Shown here piece after piece: positions 1 to 12,640 of a stretch of DNA of 64,000 bases. This DNA is from Coriaria nepalensis (lineage: Eukaryota > Streptophyta > Magnoliopsida > Cucurbitales > Coriariaceae): assembly GCA_027186245.1 (NCBI GenBank), contig CP114495.1, forward strand, positions 4,045,001 to 4,109,000. Reading direction: 5' to 3'. Position numbers and translations under genes: made by a program. The number at the start of each line of letters is the position of its first letter. Positions within the stretch are counted from its first letter, which is position 1. The notes beneath the pieces are model-generated. The model did no database searches. It was given only the letters and a program-made list of their open reading frames with translations, and was not told where the DNA came from.

Positions 1-51
1 AGACACAACTATATCAAGTTCTCTTAATACCAAGAGCTGTAGGTGCATTTA
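1..51 (+). repeat. Direct repeat copy 1 of a pair 710 bp apart
   Basis: About 50 bases here recur at 711-759 in the same orientation with a few mismatches; shared words include agacacaact and aataccaaga. The sequence between the copies is A+T-rich and without a convincing gene. The pair could be the edge of a tandem duplication or remnants of a terminal repeat whose left part lies outside the window. Confidence 0.6.
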
Positions 52-3000
52 CATTCCTCAAACAATTGTAGATTTCTTCACATTTTCTTATACTTCGAAA
101 ATATCGAGTAAAGCAGGTCATGTCTTCTAGTAGAACTTACATGCATAAACCGAAACGAAATGCTTAAAAGTTGATAAAAACTAGATTAAATTTATTAAAA
201 TTTTATACTTATGCATATGCGGTTCTAAAAAGATATGTGCTTTGTTTCCAAATTTAAGTTGGATTTCCTTTCTTTAAAAAAAAAAACCAATAACCCTAAA
301 AATGGAGGTAAGATAGTACAAGTAGGAAATTGTAGAAAAAAAAAATTAGAAAACAATTGGAAAAAAATTGGAAAAAAATTGGAAACAAATGATTTTCGCC
401 TAATTTCAAATCTTTCGATTTACATATGTATAAGTTATGTCTTCTAAGAGCTTAGGTAGACTTTGCTATGCTTTGAATGCCTTCTTGAGTTGTTCAATAA
501 AAATTCTCTATACAAAAAATAGAAAATTAATTAATTAATTAATAAAATAAAGAAAAAACCAACCAATTGAGTTAAATAAAGGAACGACCAAAATATTATT
601 TTTTTTTTGAAGAAATCTGCCCATTTCTCCATATCAAAATATCTTTTTTAAAATTGATCGAAATTTTCATCAACCTATTCTCTTAAAGTGAGAATTTCAT
701 AAGTAGTATAAGACACAACTCTATCTAGATTTCTCAATACCAAGAATTGTAGGTGCATCATCTAACTTGGCTATCAAAAGGGAAAATAGTCGGTGAACTA
801 AATTTAGATACACTTTAAACAAATTGTAATAAATTATTAATCATATATACAATTATTTACTGACACATAATGACCATGAAGTCTCAAGAAGCATACTCCA
901 AGACCTCTTTACGGTTCTCAAAGTGTTTTATGAACCGAGCTCCTCTCGAGTTGAGAAGTGTACAATAATGACGGTAATCGAAGAAATCCTAATTTCAACA
1001 TCAATAGTGTCTTATTAGCAACTCGACATGATGCATTCATCCACTAATGGAGGTATATATAAACTAATTAAACTTTGTTTACTATCATGGTTTACACTTC
1101 ATAGATAGACGAATATTTATTAGTATTATACAACTATAATCTACTCCATTCATTACTTTTTTTATTGCTCAAGTAGAAGTTGGATCATTCGAACAACTAT
1201 TCTTTTCATACGCAAATTAAATTAAATATTTTCTAATTAGTTTTTCATTAGCTTTATAACAAGCATGATAGAAGTCACTTATCCTTAATCGACCGGTTTA
1301 TGTTTTGTTTAAATCTTAATATATATTCCTACCTCTTTCTGTTGGATTGCAGTCTGTTTGTCTTAATTTATTTTACTCAATAAACTTTTTGATTAGAAAG
1401 ATATAATTTATTTATAATTATTTTTTTAATTTTAAATAATTGATTTTTTAAATTATTTAGACGGCTCAAAAGGAAATCGGGTTGGATTTCTAACTGTTTA
1501 TTTTCTAGAAAAACTGCAAAAAATATAACGCTGATTGCGGCATTTTTAATTTACCTTATTCTTTACCAGATTTTGTATCCAATAAAAAAACATTTTTTTT
1601 TCAAGAAAAAAAAAATGTATCTAGATCATAAATTAACCATAGCTTAAGTTAGGGTTTATTAACCATAGTAAAATTTCGATAAATTAGGCATACAAAAATA
1701 TATTAATTTATTAAATATTAAATAATTAATATTATTTTTAAATTAAGATAAGTCAAAATTATTAATTTATCAAATATTAAATTTTCAACATTTTATTATA
1801 AATTTTAGGTGACTCAAATCTGGTCTTATATTATCGAAATACTATCTTGAAAAAAGGTTATTGCCACTATATATACTCAGGTTTTTAAAATGATATTAAG
1901 TAAAACTAAATTCAGTGAATTATATGTGAAATTAAATTCAAATGAGATCCAAAGTGGCAAGGGGATTCCACATTGTTCTGAATGTTCTTGATCTTAGTAT
2001 GGATCGAGCTTCCATCTTGGCTGCACATGGAAACTGGGAAGTCAAAATGTCAAGCAACATCCATCTTCATTTTAGAAGTTATTTTTTAATTAATTACTGT
2101 ACGCTGCTGAAAACGCGTATGTATACAACAGGACAAAGTGACTTTTTAATTATTTATGTGACAAAGCAAGTAGGGACAAATCAGCATGGATTTACATGCA
2201 CATCTCCATATAATTAGTATATTATATACTATATAATATAGTATATATATATATATGACTATTCTTCGCGGCTAGTTAGTTTGGATCTACATTGAACAAG
2301 ATTTTGATTGATTTCTACCCCTATTTTAATATTCACATGAAATTTTTTTTTTCCGGTTAGACTGTCTATGTGAATAAGTCAATTATAATTATAAATATTA
2401 GGCTATCAAATTATTTATATAACTATTATTAGTCAAATTTACGAGAGGCCGAGCCTTACAAATTCCTGTAACCTCTTTATCATAGGACAATTCTATAACT
2501 GGTGCAGTTTGATTCATTTCCTATAAGTCATTATATGAATTCAAATTCAAACTGAGGACAAATTAGAACATTTCGTACCACGTACATCGAGCTGACTATA
2601 GATGTACGTCAAAGTCACATTTATTACCTCATATGCCCCATGGTCCCTGCTTCAGAAAGGTCGGTTCCCTCCATAGACGTGGAGCCTTGACTTACTACAC
2701 CATCATCAAATTAGACACTTATTAAAAAAGATCACCTAATAGATGTTGATGTTTCAGTGTAACTATATCAGTGGGCCCCACCGGACCCAGAAACTTCATT
2801 TTTAGATGATTCAACCTAAGAATATTGGATTGAATCATCTTATATTCAGACTATCAAAACAAATTCACCAGAATGAATGAATATATGGACTTGATCTCAA
2901 GAAAAAAGTTATGAACAAATTCACCAAAAAATTATACATTCAGAAAAGGATGTATATCATGTTCTAACTTCAAGGAATAGTTATAGGAGCAATGTATAAC

Positions 3001-4060
3001 AGGTTTTATTTTCTTTCTCATTTCAAGTATTCTCTGATAGATAAAAGTCTAACATGATTATGGCATCTTTCTTATTAATAATAAAAAAAATGGTACTTTA
3101 TATAATATGCACATTTTTTTTTTATTTGGGGACGTAGGACCAGAACTGTGAGATGGAGATATTACTAGAAAAATGTGAATTTCTGAAGCCATTCATGTGA
3201 TACTGTAAGGAAAGGTTTGACCCATCTAGGTTTGCTTTTCAGAATCTAAATCACTGTTTTGAGAGAGAAAAAGTCAACAAATGGTAGCTAAACAAAAAAG
3301 AGGCATAAAAAGGGTCAGATTATATATATATATATATTATTATGGGTGTTTGTGTACCAAGAATCTATGTTTCTCGGGCTGGGTGAGCTCTTAGAAAAAT
3401 GAAACTGTCTTACACACTAGTAAAAGGATTTTTTTATAGGTAAAAATGAGAACAAAAGTTGCATTCCAGGACAACGAAAAGAAGATAATACAAAATCGCA
3501 AAAAGATAACCTCAAAGTTATCACTTTACTGGAGATAGACAAACAAACACAGAAGCCAACTAAAAAAAGTAGTAATATTTTTTAAGATTTAATAATAAAT
3601 GCCATTTTTCTTTGACTTTTGAAGCTGACCGACATGCTTGTATGGTTTCCTTTGAAAATACCTAGGTCGATGTTAAACCTCATGTGAAGCTAAGCTAAGC
3701 AAAAAAACACTTTTAAAAAAAAAAAAAAAAACAAAAATTTCGCCAGAAAGAATTATAGTGCAGTCCCACCTACCTGTTGAATAACAGTCGAGAATAGAAA
3801 TCAATCATATATTATATAGACCACAATAATAAAATCAACGGTGGAAGCCCCAACTGTTGGATGATTTAAAACCTATTTCAATGACACGAGCTTTGCTAAT
3901 TTCAAAAACAAAAAAAAAGCCAAAAAATTAGGAAATCATTTCACTAGTTGACTATACTCACATCATACCTCAACTTGTTCAACATCATGTCATTTTCAAA
4001 CAAGCCACTACAAATATTGTTACCAGAAACAATCCAGATTTATAATTCTTTTGAGGAAGG
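52..4060. other. A+T-rich intergenic DNA with no supported gene
   Basis: I see no coding sequence with recognisable similarity or convincing splice structure here. The second copy of the repeat at 1-51 lies at 711-759. Alternating TA tracts occur at about 2214-2257 and 3320-3340, and A runs near 3713-3730. Short open frames at 235-447 and 1942-2217 have no recognisable domain and are likely chance. Confidence 0.6.
2214..2257. repeat. TA-rich microsatellite
   Basis: A run of alternating T and A with few interruptions, typical of plant intergenic DNA. Confidence 0.75.
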
Positions 4061-4066
4061 ATAAGA

Positions 4067-5185
4067 TGGCACTCACCTTAGGGGAGACCCGGTGATTTCG
4101 ACCTCCCGTCTCTTCAATTTTGGAAGTTCTGTGAAAACTCATTCCCACCCGATCTGATATGCTTTAAATGGTCCCATGATGGACATTACAGCCTTAGTTC
4201 AAATTTTCAAATTTAAAAGTTGTAGCAAATTGTTAGTCTATTTATACATACCAACAAAATCCCATGTCCCGGTTGTAGATACCCTACATGAAAGATTGCT
4301 GATAGGACCCAGGTATGCTGGTCCCATAGCCATCTTTCACATGAAATGTATACAATGTGAGAGATAAAATACTTTCTCATCTCAATGCTGATTGTCTTGA
4401 TATGCAATTTAAGCCAATTTGAAAACCAAGTATTAAAGTTGCAAATGCCTCAGAAAATTGCACAGGCCCATCAATGTGGACTGGACTGCAGTACCTAAAT
4501 AATAATCATATTACAAATCAAGCTCTTAGATATAACTATGTAGACAGCAGATTAACAAACCTTTCTTTTTCCGCAAAAGAGAATCCACTTTTCTAAAGAA
4601 AGTAATCATGGAGAGATCAGGGCCATGCTCTAAAGTCTCGAAAAATGCAGTCTGCCTACTTTGAATTTCAGTTGTAATGTGAGTTAATTCTAGGAGTCTA
4701 AGCAGCAGCCTGTTGAAGTCTGCGCTGATGAACGTCCCAGTCGAACACACATCCAATGGTGACCTGCTTATAAAATTGTCAAAAGTTAAATCTCAAAAAC
4801 AAGTGTAACCATAAGAACATAGACGTTTAGCTTTCCCATCTGCATCCACAATTTCAGCATTTGAAAGTCCAGTTCAGATCTAAAATTCAGTTTGGTCATC
4901 CAGCTTTTCGCAAACACTTATCAAATGCAAAATTATGTACGAAGTCCGATTCACCCAAGCTCCAGTTTACAACTTTTATATGAACCCTAAGCTGTATTTT
5001 ATTTTATTATAATCAGCAACATGGCTAGAAAGTAACACTTTTAGCAAAATTTATGCAATGGCTCCACAAAAAGAGCAGTATACCTGGGTTATAGTAATTT
5101 GATCCCATAAGAATTGGAGATCAGCTAAAAGAACTTGTAAACTTCCTTTTGCATTATCCAAATTTGTCTGTGAAAGAGCCAGTCC
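4067..5185 (-). pseudogene. Exon-like remnants of an unrecognised gene
   Basis: Two stretches on the minus strand look like plant exons. 5084-5185 (102 bases) is preceded by an AG acceptor and followed by GT; it reads as 34 codons including [20 protein letters not shown]. 4561-4763 is also bounded by AG and GT and reads FNRLLLRLLELTHITTEIQ and FRKVDSLLRKKK in one frame. Both look helical or coiled-coil. Weaker exon-like pieces lie at about 4437-4495 and 4067-4150. If the first exon ends in phase 0, the second enters a frame with an early stop, so either an exon or splice site is misjudged or the gene has decayed. I do not recognise the family. The direction is the same as the gene at 62.8-63.6 kb, but no similarity links them. 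Confidence 0.35.
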
Positions 5186-5526
5186 CTGCACCATGAAGTT
5201 TGACAAGAATTGTCACACTTATCCTTATTTAGAACATTCAACATAGAATCAACATTTAGAAGAAGAAACTACTCCCAAAAGCGTTGAAGCAAAGGGGGGA
5301 GACCTCTTCACATGAATACTCTAACATGACATTAGCACCCAGCCATAAGCACATTCAGTCAGTATCTTCAAAGCGTGCTGATGGAACTTGTAATGAATCG
5401 TTATGAGAATTCCTAACTCACTGTGTTATGAAAAATTAATATTGAATCACGGTGTCAAGAGACCAATTAAAACAATTTCTTCATAATAATATCCTACACT
5501 CTTCTTAGCATATTTATAAGAGATAG
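5186..5526. other. Short intergenic stretch upstream of MULE A
   Basis: A+T-rich sequence with no visible gene; it could contain further introns or upstream exons of the remnant at 4.07-5.19 kb. Confidence 0.4.
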
Positions 5527-5639
5527 TATTTCAATAGTCATTTTTTCAAATGACTCTTTTCTGATTTTTTAATACATGACTTTAAAAATATATAAATAAA
5601 ATAAAATGAAAAAAAAAGATAAAAAAACAAACATAAAAT

Positions 5640-6250
5640 GCTAATATACCCTAACATTAAAACAGTAGAGAGTAAAACCTAATCCCTCTTCATCTTCATT
5701 TTTCTTCCTCTTCTCACACCCACGAGTTCCGAAATCACCCACAATGTTGGTCCGAAACCTAATCTCTCTCTCCTTTCTCACCTGCAAAATCACCCACGAT
5801 GCTGGTCCGAAATCACCCACAAACTTTAGGTTTGAAATCATCAACGACAGGAATGGAGGATAATGAAGAACGCTACGCCGATGAATATGAAAATCACACG
5901 ATATGCATTTATAATCAAAAGTTAGAAAATTAATTTTGTGAAATCTGAGTTTGAGTTTGATTTTGCTAAAATATGAGTTTGAGGAATTTCATCTGAGTTT
6001 GATTTTTGTGAAATCTAATTTTTTAATAGGACATCTTGTGCATGTATATTGAAATCTTGAGTCTAATTTCTATTTGAGTGTATCACTAGACCGAAATCTT
6101 GTGCATACACTAGATTCCAGTCTGAGTATCTCATACTCAGTCTACGTATCTCAAATGTTGGTCTGAGACAATGTCCAAACACTGTCTCAATATGAAATGT
6201 TTTTATTTCACAAGATAATAGGGTCTGTAAATATTAAAATTTTTAAATTT
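5640..6250 (+). other. MULE A leader with inverted-repeat words
   Basis: Non-coding start of the peptidase unit, matched in element C at about 47.16-47.81 kb (both have a shared stretch around gaacgctac/gaacgctat). At 6080-6190 there are short self-complementary words built on agtctgag, ctcagtct and gtctgagac. Element C has words of the same type at 47.54-47.74 kb. Confidence 0.5.
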
Positions 6251-9201
6251 ATTTTCAGGGGATGGATCACCTATACTTAGTCGGGTGTTGAAGTATGATG
6301 ATCATTTTTCTTGCGCAGTTACTATTTGTTTTAAGTTGTACTAGGTGATTTCTATAATTAAAAAAAAACTTAATTCTAGTATGCTGAAAATATTTAGAAA
6401 ATCATATTTTGGTTGTTTTCTAAAAGTTGATAAAAGTCTTTCATTCTCCATTTAGATAGTCAATGCCTTGATTCTCCATCAAGCTAAAAAAAAAAGAAGT
6501 ATAGGGCATGGTACGTCATAAATGGTCATCCTCTCTGTTACTCGATGAAAGAGTTTGCTCTTATTACTCGACTAAAATGTCACAAGCTACCGGTCTCCTT
6601 ACCTCATAAAGTAAAGAAAAATGCAGAATTCCTAAAGTACTTGTTCAAATGGAATGATAGTATTACATATATTGCAATTATGAAGATTTTCGAAAGTGTC
6701 GAGATGAGAACTGAAAGGCGGCATGAAAAAGATGTTGATGAAGCGATAAAGGTCGATGATTTAAATGTGAAGTTAGCATTGCTCCACTTCTTAGTGGTTG
6801 GCCACATAGGTATAAGGGATTTTGGCAAAGTATCAGCTTAGTATGTACACAAAATATCGGATATTGAGTTTTTCGATAGTTGCCAGTGGGGTAAAATAGT
6901 ACATGAGAGAACTATTCAATATATCAAGAGGGATGACTTTTCAAAGAAGTCTAAAAAAGCTGCAACTAGAGAAAAAACGGTTGTTGAAAAGTGAGACGTA
7001 TTCGATTTTTGTTGGCCTTTTAGGTGATTAGTACTCTAGCTTTGATTTATAGTACTTTTTATTACTCAATATTTTTTTATTGCTTTTTTTATTTATTATT
7101 GTAGGTATGAGCTTTTGAAGCGATTTCAAGCATTGGAGAGACTTTTGGAGAGCATCTGAAGAAAATTCGTAAGCCACAGATCCTGAATTGGGCCATGCAT
7201 TTTACAAAGCTAATGAACACGAAGATCGTTAATATTTTGAGGAACCAAGATGTTATTTTTTTATGATCAATAATTATTTATACTATAATTATTTAATTAG
7301 CCGACCTATTTAATTTTCTTTTAATGATGTAGGCTAAAGTGCATGGAATCTTACGCATGCCAAGGAGAGAAGACCGCACTCCTTATATAACTAGTATTGA
7401 CATGTTCAAAGATGAGGTTATAGATAATATAATTGATTGTGTGGCAGCTTTACTCAATCCGATCACAAAGGAGGCACATTATTTTAAAGAATCTTCTAGC
7501 CGTACCATTTGCAGTGAAAATGGAGAGGATGATGATGATGAAGAGAATATGGAGGAGTCGAAAGAGGGCAAGGATGAGGTAGAGGATGAAATAGAAGACT
7601 AAGGCCGTTGGTCAGAAAATGGATGAGAGATTCAGTCACTAAATAAGGTGCTAAAGCATAGATTTGGTAGGCTAGAGGGTATGGTTGGTTTGATCACTAA
7701 GAAATTAGGGTGTGTAGCCTATCGACCTTTTGGTGCAGACACCAAAGCAGCTTCACAACACGACTCAGGCTGACCATGATATATATGCCACAAGGCATAT
7801 GCTATCAGCCTGAGATAGTACTAAATTTAAATTATATAATTCTCTATATTGTTAATTTATTTTCATCACATTAATAAAATTATCATTTTGTTATGTTGGT
7901 ATTTTTGTTACTGGTCTCTCCCCTCCTCGAGACATATTAGATGATGACCTGGCAGGTCAAGATGGTGATGGTGCCTTCTCTACCTATAATGAAACTCAGG
8001 TTCCGGGAGATGGCTCAAGTATGTATTTTGTTTTATTTAATATTTTTAGTTATAAAATAAAAAGTTTAACCTTTCCTAAGTCATATATGTTTTATCTTTT
8101 GTGAAGAGGTGACTAAAGATGGGGAGGGTGTCAATCCCACCTATGCGATAAAAGCGAATCCCCAAAAAAAGATTAAGATGCATATGCCCTTAAATCTTCA
8201 TTCTTGAATCTGAAACACATTCAGAAATACACAAATAAGGATACTGTCAAACTTGATCAATTTTTGTCGCTAAATAAGGCCGTAGAGGGGGTTGCAATAG
8301 CATGGCCTAAAAATAACTATCATCCGATTGTCGAACTCATGACGGGCCTTCAAGCCGATATGGAATTTTTTCAGCTATTAAAAAACGAAATAGACTGGCT
8401 GCTCGGTATAGTAAGTATTACCCACTTTTAATTAAACATTTGATTTACATTCTAATAAATTTATTTGAAACCTTATTTTAATGAAATGGTTAGCAGCATA
8501 TCGATGAATGTTTGTTATTGATCTGAATTCGATTACAAAGTTACCCTAAATTATTTCATTGGGTTACAAGAAAGTCCGTAACAATAGTGGACAAATTTTT
8601 TAGTGCAACGTTGGTTGAGGTGACAAATAGCCACTGAAAATTAGATGACTCATTTCTCATAAGGTATTCATGAAAATTAGAGTTATGGTTTTTTTGGTAC
8701 TTTCAGTAAATATTATGATTCCCTAATACTATTGACTTTTGAGTTGTAGTTACATTATGAGAACGACATAATGGTCTGCAAGCCCCGATTGGGGATAGAG
8801 TGCATAATGTGTATATGCTACTCAACCTTAAAAATATGCATTGGGTGGCCTTAGTCGTGGACTCCCACTCCTGGACTATATACTTAATGGATTCAATGGT
8901 AGATCTCTAGAAGGTAAATAAAGTTATTACAGTATGTTTGGCGCTATACAAAATCTTATCATAACTCATGATGTATAACATTAGATTGTTTAGGAAATAC
9001 CACAGAAAATGGAAAATGGACTTCAATTTACAAATGGTCGAAGTGCCACAAAATTTATATAAAAATGGAAGAGATTGTGAAGTGTACACTATAAAGTGTA
9101 TAAAGTTTCATATGACGAGGTTCTCATTAAAGTGTGTAAATGATTATATAATTAAGTTGTATAAGCGTAAGATAGTTTGTAACGTATATAGACATGTGTG
9201 A
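6250..9201 (+). pseudogene. Transposon Ulp1-like (C48) peptidase gene of MULE A
   Basis: C48 enzymes are cysteine peptidases that process SUMO; copies inside plant transposons are of unknown function. The N-terminal half shows a DUF1985-type region (6506-6840) with NGHPLCYSMKEFALIT, followed by a segment reading FDSCQWGKIVHERTIQYIKR. An acidic stretch rich in D and E follows at 7525-7600. The peptidase core is at about 8755-9201: NMHWVALVVD with the catalytic-type His codon at 8839-8841, YLMDSM with the Asp codon at 8890-8892, and NGRDCEVYTIKC with the Cys codon at 9076-9078, all in one reading phase. The residue after Cys is Glu where Gly is usual. Introns with GT-AG borders are likely between the pieces. 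A TAG at 8908-8910, right after the Asp motif, and other stops suggest decay, though exact exon borders are not settled. Confidence 0.75.
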
Positions 9202-9284
9202 GACTTGTAGGTCATTTTTTGTTTTTCTATAAATATGAATATTGTTTTATTTACTTCAGCTATTTTATTTACTTTGTTTTTTTA

Positions 9285-10450
9285 AAACTTATATCATAAA
9301 TCTAAACGTAATATCTTAAACATAAACTTGGAATCTTAAATATAAACTTAAACTTAAAACGTAAAACTTAGAATTAAAGCCTTAAATTTAGACTTAGAAC
9401 CTTCAATTTAGAATTAAATGTTACACAAAAACCCTAAGGCTAAACCTAAAAGAGAAGGGGAAAAAAAATAAAAACAAAAACAAAACCATGATTTTAGCCT
9501 GACCAATTTAGACTAAAATCATGAACCGAAATCATGATTTCGGTCATAGTTGGTTAGGTCAAAATCTCTATCCCATACCGAAATTATGATTTTGGTCTGA
9601 GACAGTAGGTTTGTTATTACATTTTAAAACTTAAAACCTTAAATTTAGACTTAAAACCTTAAATTTATATTTTAAACCTTATACTTAAACCCTAAATATA
9701 AACCTTATAACTAAAACTTGGGTCGTAAACCTAAACTTAAAACCTTAAATGTAAAAAATCCTAAATGTAAACTTAAGAATCTTAAGCATAAACTTAAAAC
9801 TTAGGCTTAAAACCTTAAACTTAGAATTAAATGTTAAGCAAAAAATTCTAAACCTAAACCTAAAAAAGAAGGAAAAAATATATATAAAGCAAAACAAAAA
9901 AGCAAAATCATGATTTCGGCCTAACCAATTCAGACCAAACATAAACTTTATATATAAATTTAGACGTCAAACTTTAATTTTAAATACTAAACATAAGTCT
10001 TAAACTTTTAATCTTGGATTTTAAACCTTATACATAATCCTAAATATAAACTTTAAACATAAAACTTAGTCAACAAATCTAAATTTAAAACCCTAATCGT
10101 AAATTTAGAATCTTAAACATAAACTTAAAACCTTAAATTTAGAATTAAATATTAAACAAAAACCATAAACCTAAACCTAAAAAAGAAGAAAAAAAGGAGA
10201 AAAGAAAAAAAAAACCAACATTTCCGCCTAACCAATTCAAATCGAAATTAGTTAGGCCGAAATCTCTATCCCTCTTTGTCCCACTCCGATATCATGATTT
10301 CGGTCAGGACAGTAGGTATGGTTTTGTATTTTTAAACATAGACTTCAAATATTATATTTAAATACTAAATACAAATTTTAAAACCTTGAACTCAAATTTT
10401 AAACCTTAGACTTAAGATCTAAACATAAATCTTAAACCTTAAAAATAAAA
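9285..10450. repeat. Degenerate telomere-like tract of MULE A
   Basis: About 1.1 kb made of variants of CCTTAAA, CTTAAAC and CCTAAAC, that is (TTTAAGG/TTTAGGG)-like on the minus strand. The heptamer series is interrupted three times (about 9487-9610, 9900-9935 and 10210-10320) by a related word containing accgaaatcatgatttcggt or part of it. It lies exactly between the 3' ends of the peptidase gene and the transposase. Tracts of the same type occupy the same place in elements B (18.65-19.26 kb) and C (51.06-51.45 kb). Confidence 0.8.
9525..9544. repeat. Perfect 20-bp palindrome in the telomere-like tract
   Basis: accgaaatcatgatttcggt equals its own reverse complement over all 20 bases. Similar but partial copies occur near 9580, 9910 and 10290. 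Confidence 0.9.
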
Positions 10451-10639
10451 ATTCATAGAAAATAATAATAAAAGTGGGGTGAAAATACTTGGAAAATACA
10501 TAGAAATGCAACATAATAGTTCTTATTTGAATAATAATACAACACACAATAAACATAACAGTTCTTACAAAAATAATAGTTCTTCTTATAATAAACATAA
10601 CATTAACAATAAAACATCACAAAGTGTTTTCAATGGGTG

Positions 10640-12640
10640 CTGATGGAACCAGATTCTGATAAGTCTTTTTATTGTGTCTAAAATTGCCATAATTGTCGCA
10701 CTTTCTTTTCCTCCTTGTTTGTTCCTCGATAGAAGGTATACATTTATTGTTAGGTATTCCACTCTATTTATGCATGATGTAAATCCATAATTGACTGGAC
10801 CGTTTCTAGAAAATCTCGCTCGCTAGTCAGTGGTACATGATAGATTGATTATGCATAGCCCTTTAATTTAGAATAGAGTAGTATGTACACACTCACACGT
10901 TTAGATCGTGCAACTGCTATAACATGTGCGCACATAATTTTATTCAAGTCAAACACCCTACATGTGCAACTCTTTGCCCTTAAGTTCACAACTGCACTAG
11001 TATCTCCTTGTGTTACTTCATACATATGACCATCCGAACTGTCAGCCTTCATTTTCAATGATTCATCATATCTTCTTATGAGTAATTCCACTACCTTAGA
11101 AGTGTATTGATCGGTATGCTGGCTTGCTTCATTTCTTCCAACGTTGAACTAAGTCGTCACATCTATCTAATATTATTGAGCAAGGCTATGATTGGATATT
11201 TACACACATCTTTCAATGTAATATTATGCAATTTATAATTATTATTTGTCATGATTGTGTATCTAAGATACTGAAAATGAGCTTTTGACCAATGTTTGAA
11301 ACCAATAACCTCTAGATGCACTGCCACACTAGGATACGATGCTCTGATCTCATCGAAATATTTGTTGAATTTTTGTAGCTATATGCTTTAGCTGTGCCGT
11401 CTTGAGTAGAGAAACCATTCCATCACTCCTGAATCCCAATTTGATATTTTTTCCATGTGCTAAATACATACACTATATTTTGAGTTCGGATAAACACTTT
11501 GTACAATATTTTTGATACTCTATGATCGATCTGAAACGAACACTAAATTAAGGCCATTGGATATCTTTTCTCAAAACTTAGTTAAGAACTAAGTCCAGAA
11601 TGCCTCGTTCTTCGAGTCAACTATAACTTATGCTATCAGATAGAGTTGATGATTACTATCCTGTGTGGTTATGGTTACAAGCGTGCCATTGTATTTATAC
11701 TTCAAAAAGGTCACATCGATACAAATGACATTTTACATCAACTTAAACCCCATAATAAATGCCATAAAAGCCCTGAAATAATAAAGAAACCTTCCTTCTC
11801 TATTCAATAAAAGTGCAGTTACAATATCCAGATTCACCACTTTCATTATGGTAGAATAACATGGCAACTGTGCATAATTCTCCTCAACCGTACCCTGAAT
11901 TAGATCACGTGCAATAGACCTTGCTTTCCATGCCTTCCAATAAGTAATATTTTCTTTGAGATCATTATGAGCCAAATCTTTAATCATTTTTGGGTTAGGA
12001 CCCAGATTGCTTCCACTAAAAATATTCATCAAATGTGTTCCAATTATCAATTCAAATACTTGTCGATGTTTGTCATGCAAGTAGTCGAAGTTACATATGT
12101 GTTGATCCTTATAAGTTCAAATTTGGAAAAATGAATATTCTTTCTTTTTCGTAGCATGGAGCATCCACTTGCAATTTGGGTCTATACAATCGACAACATA
12201 TGTAGTCTTACGCGACTTCTTCACTTTGAATTCAAAATTCCATCGGATCAAAGAAGCAACCGGGAGTAAATTACTTCCAATACCTAAAAAATCAGTACTC
12301 GACTCCCGTAGGCTAAGTAGCAATTGGAAGAATATTCGCACACTCATCATAACCCTCATCTTCAATTTCATTTTTCAGTTGTGGTAAAATAGGTATCAGA
12401 TCCAAATCCTCTCGAGTAGATAAAGAATCATGTATATTTGAGGTAAGATAGGTTTGAACATCCTGTACAAATTGAGCTCCTGGAATTCCTCTTCGCTCAG
12501 TTGGTTCTTAGCCTGGATCTGTTGATACCGACGACGACGCCATTTCCAATAAGTCGGAGTGGGAATCTTTGTCGTCGAGGAGTTATTGTCTAATGAGAAG
12601 ACTACTCGAAACGGTGTCGTTAACATCTCCCGCTAAAGTT
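10640..12640 (-). pseudogene. MuDR-type (MULE) transposase of MULE A
   Basis: The enzyme class cuts and joins transposon ends in the nucleus. Reading 5' to 3' on the minus strand, the N-terminal DNA-binding region reads FKVKKSRKTTYVVDCIDPNC (12.12-12.37 kb). Next comes a segment YWKAWKARSIARDLIQGT (11.73-12.08 kb). The start of the DDE domain reads ICIDVTFLKYKYNGTL, with the first catalytic Asp codon at 11715-11717. Near the C-terminus a SWIM zinc finger reads CTCRVFDLNKIMCAHVIA (C-x-C-x9-C-x-H, 10849-11091). A zinc-knuckle-like end near 10650-10700 has two of its Cys replaced by Tyr. Stops, including one just before the first Asp motif, interrupt the frame several times, so the gene is dead. 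The tract at 9.29-10.45 kb lies directly 3' of it. Confidence 0.8.

Larger units (their letters stand above)
5527..12640. mobile_element. MULE A: Mutator-like element with Ulp1-type gene
   Basis: Three parts share this interval: a Ulp1/C48-type gene on + (about 6.25-9.20 kb), a degenerate telomere-like tract (9.29-10.45 kb) and a MuDR-type transposase on - (10.64-12.64 kb), so the genes converge on the tract. Element C near 47-52 kb has the same parts in the same order, and the two can be aligned by eye from the word tatttcaata at 5527 here and 47023 there, which places a minimum left limit. The right limit is not resolved: no clean terminal inverted repeat or 9-bp target duplication was found, and the end could lie as far as about 13.26 kb. 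Plant MULEs carrying ULP1-like genes are known, so the class is secure; stops in both genes make this copy non-autonomous. Confidence 0.75.

Noticed and set aside
1942..2217. ATG open frame of 91 codons
   Set aside because: No domain, no splice or promoter context, and such lengths occur by chance; the second half is low in complexity.
9285..10450. True interstitial telomere from chromosome fusion
   Set aside because: The units are mostly CCTTAAA variants, and similar tracts sit at the same place in two other transposon copies, so a transposon component explains it better.
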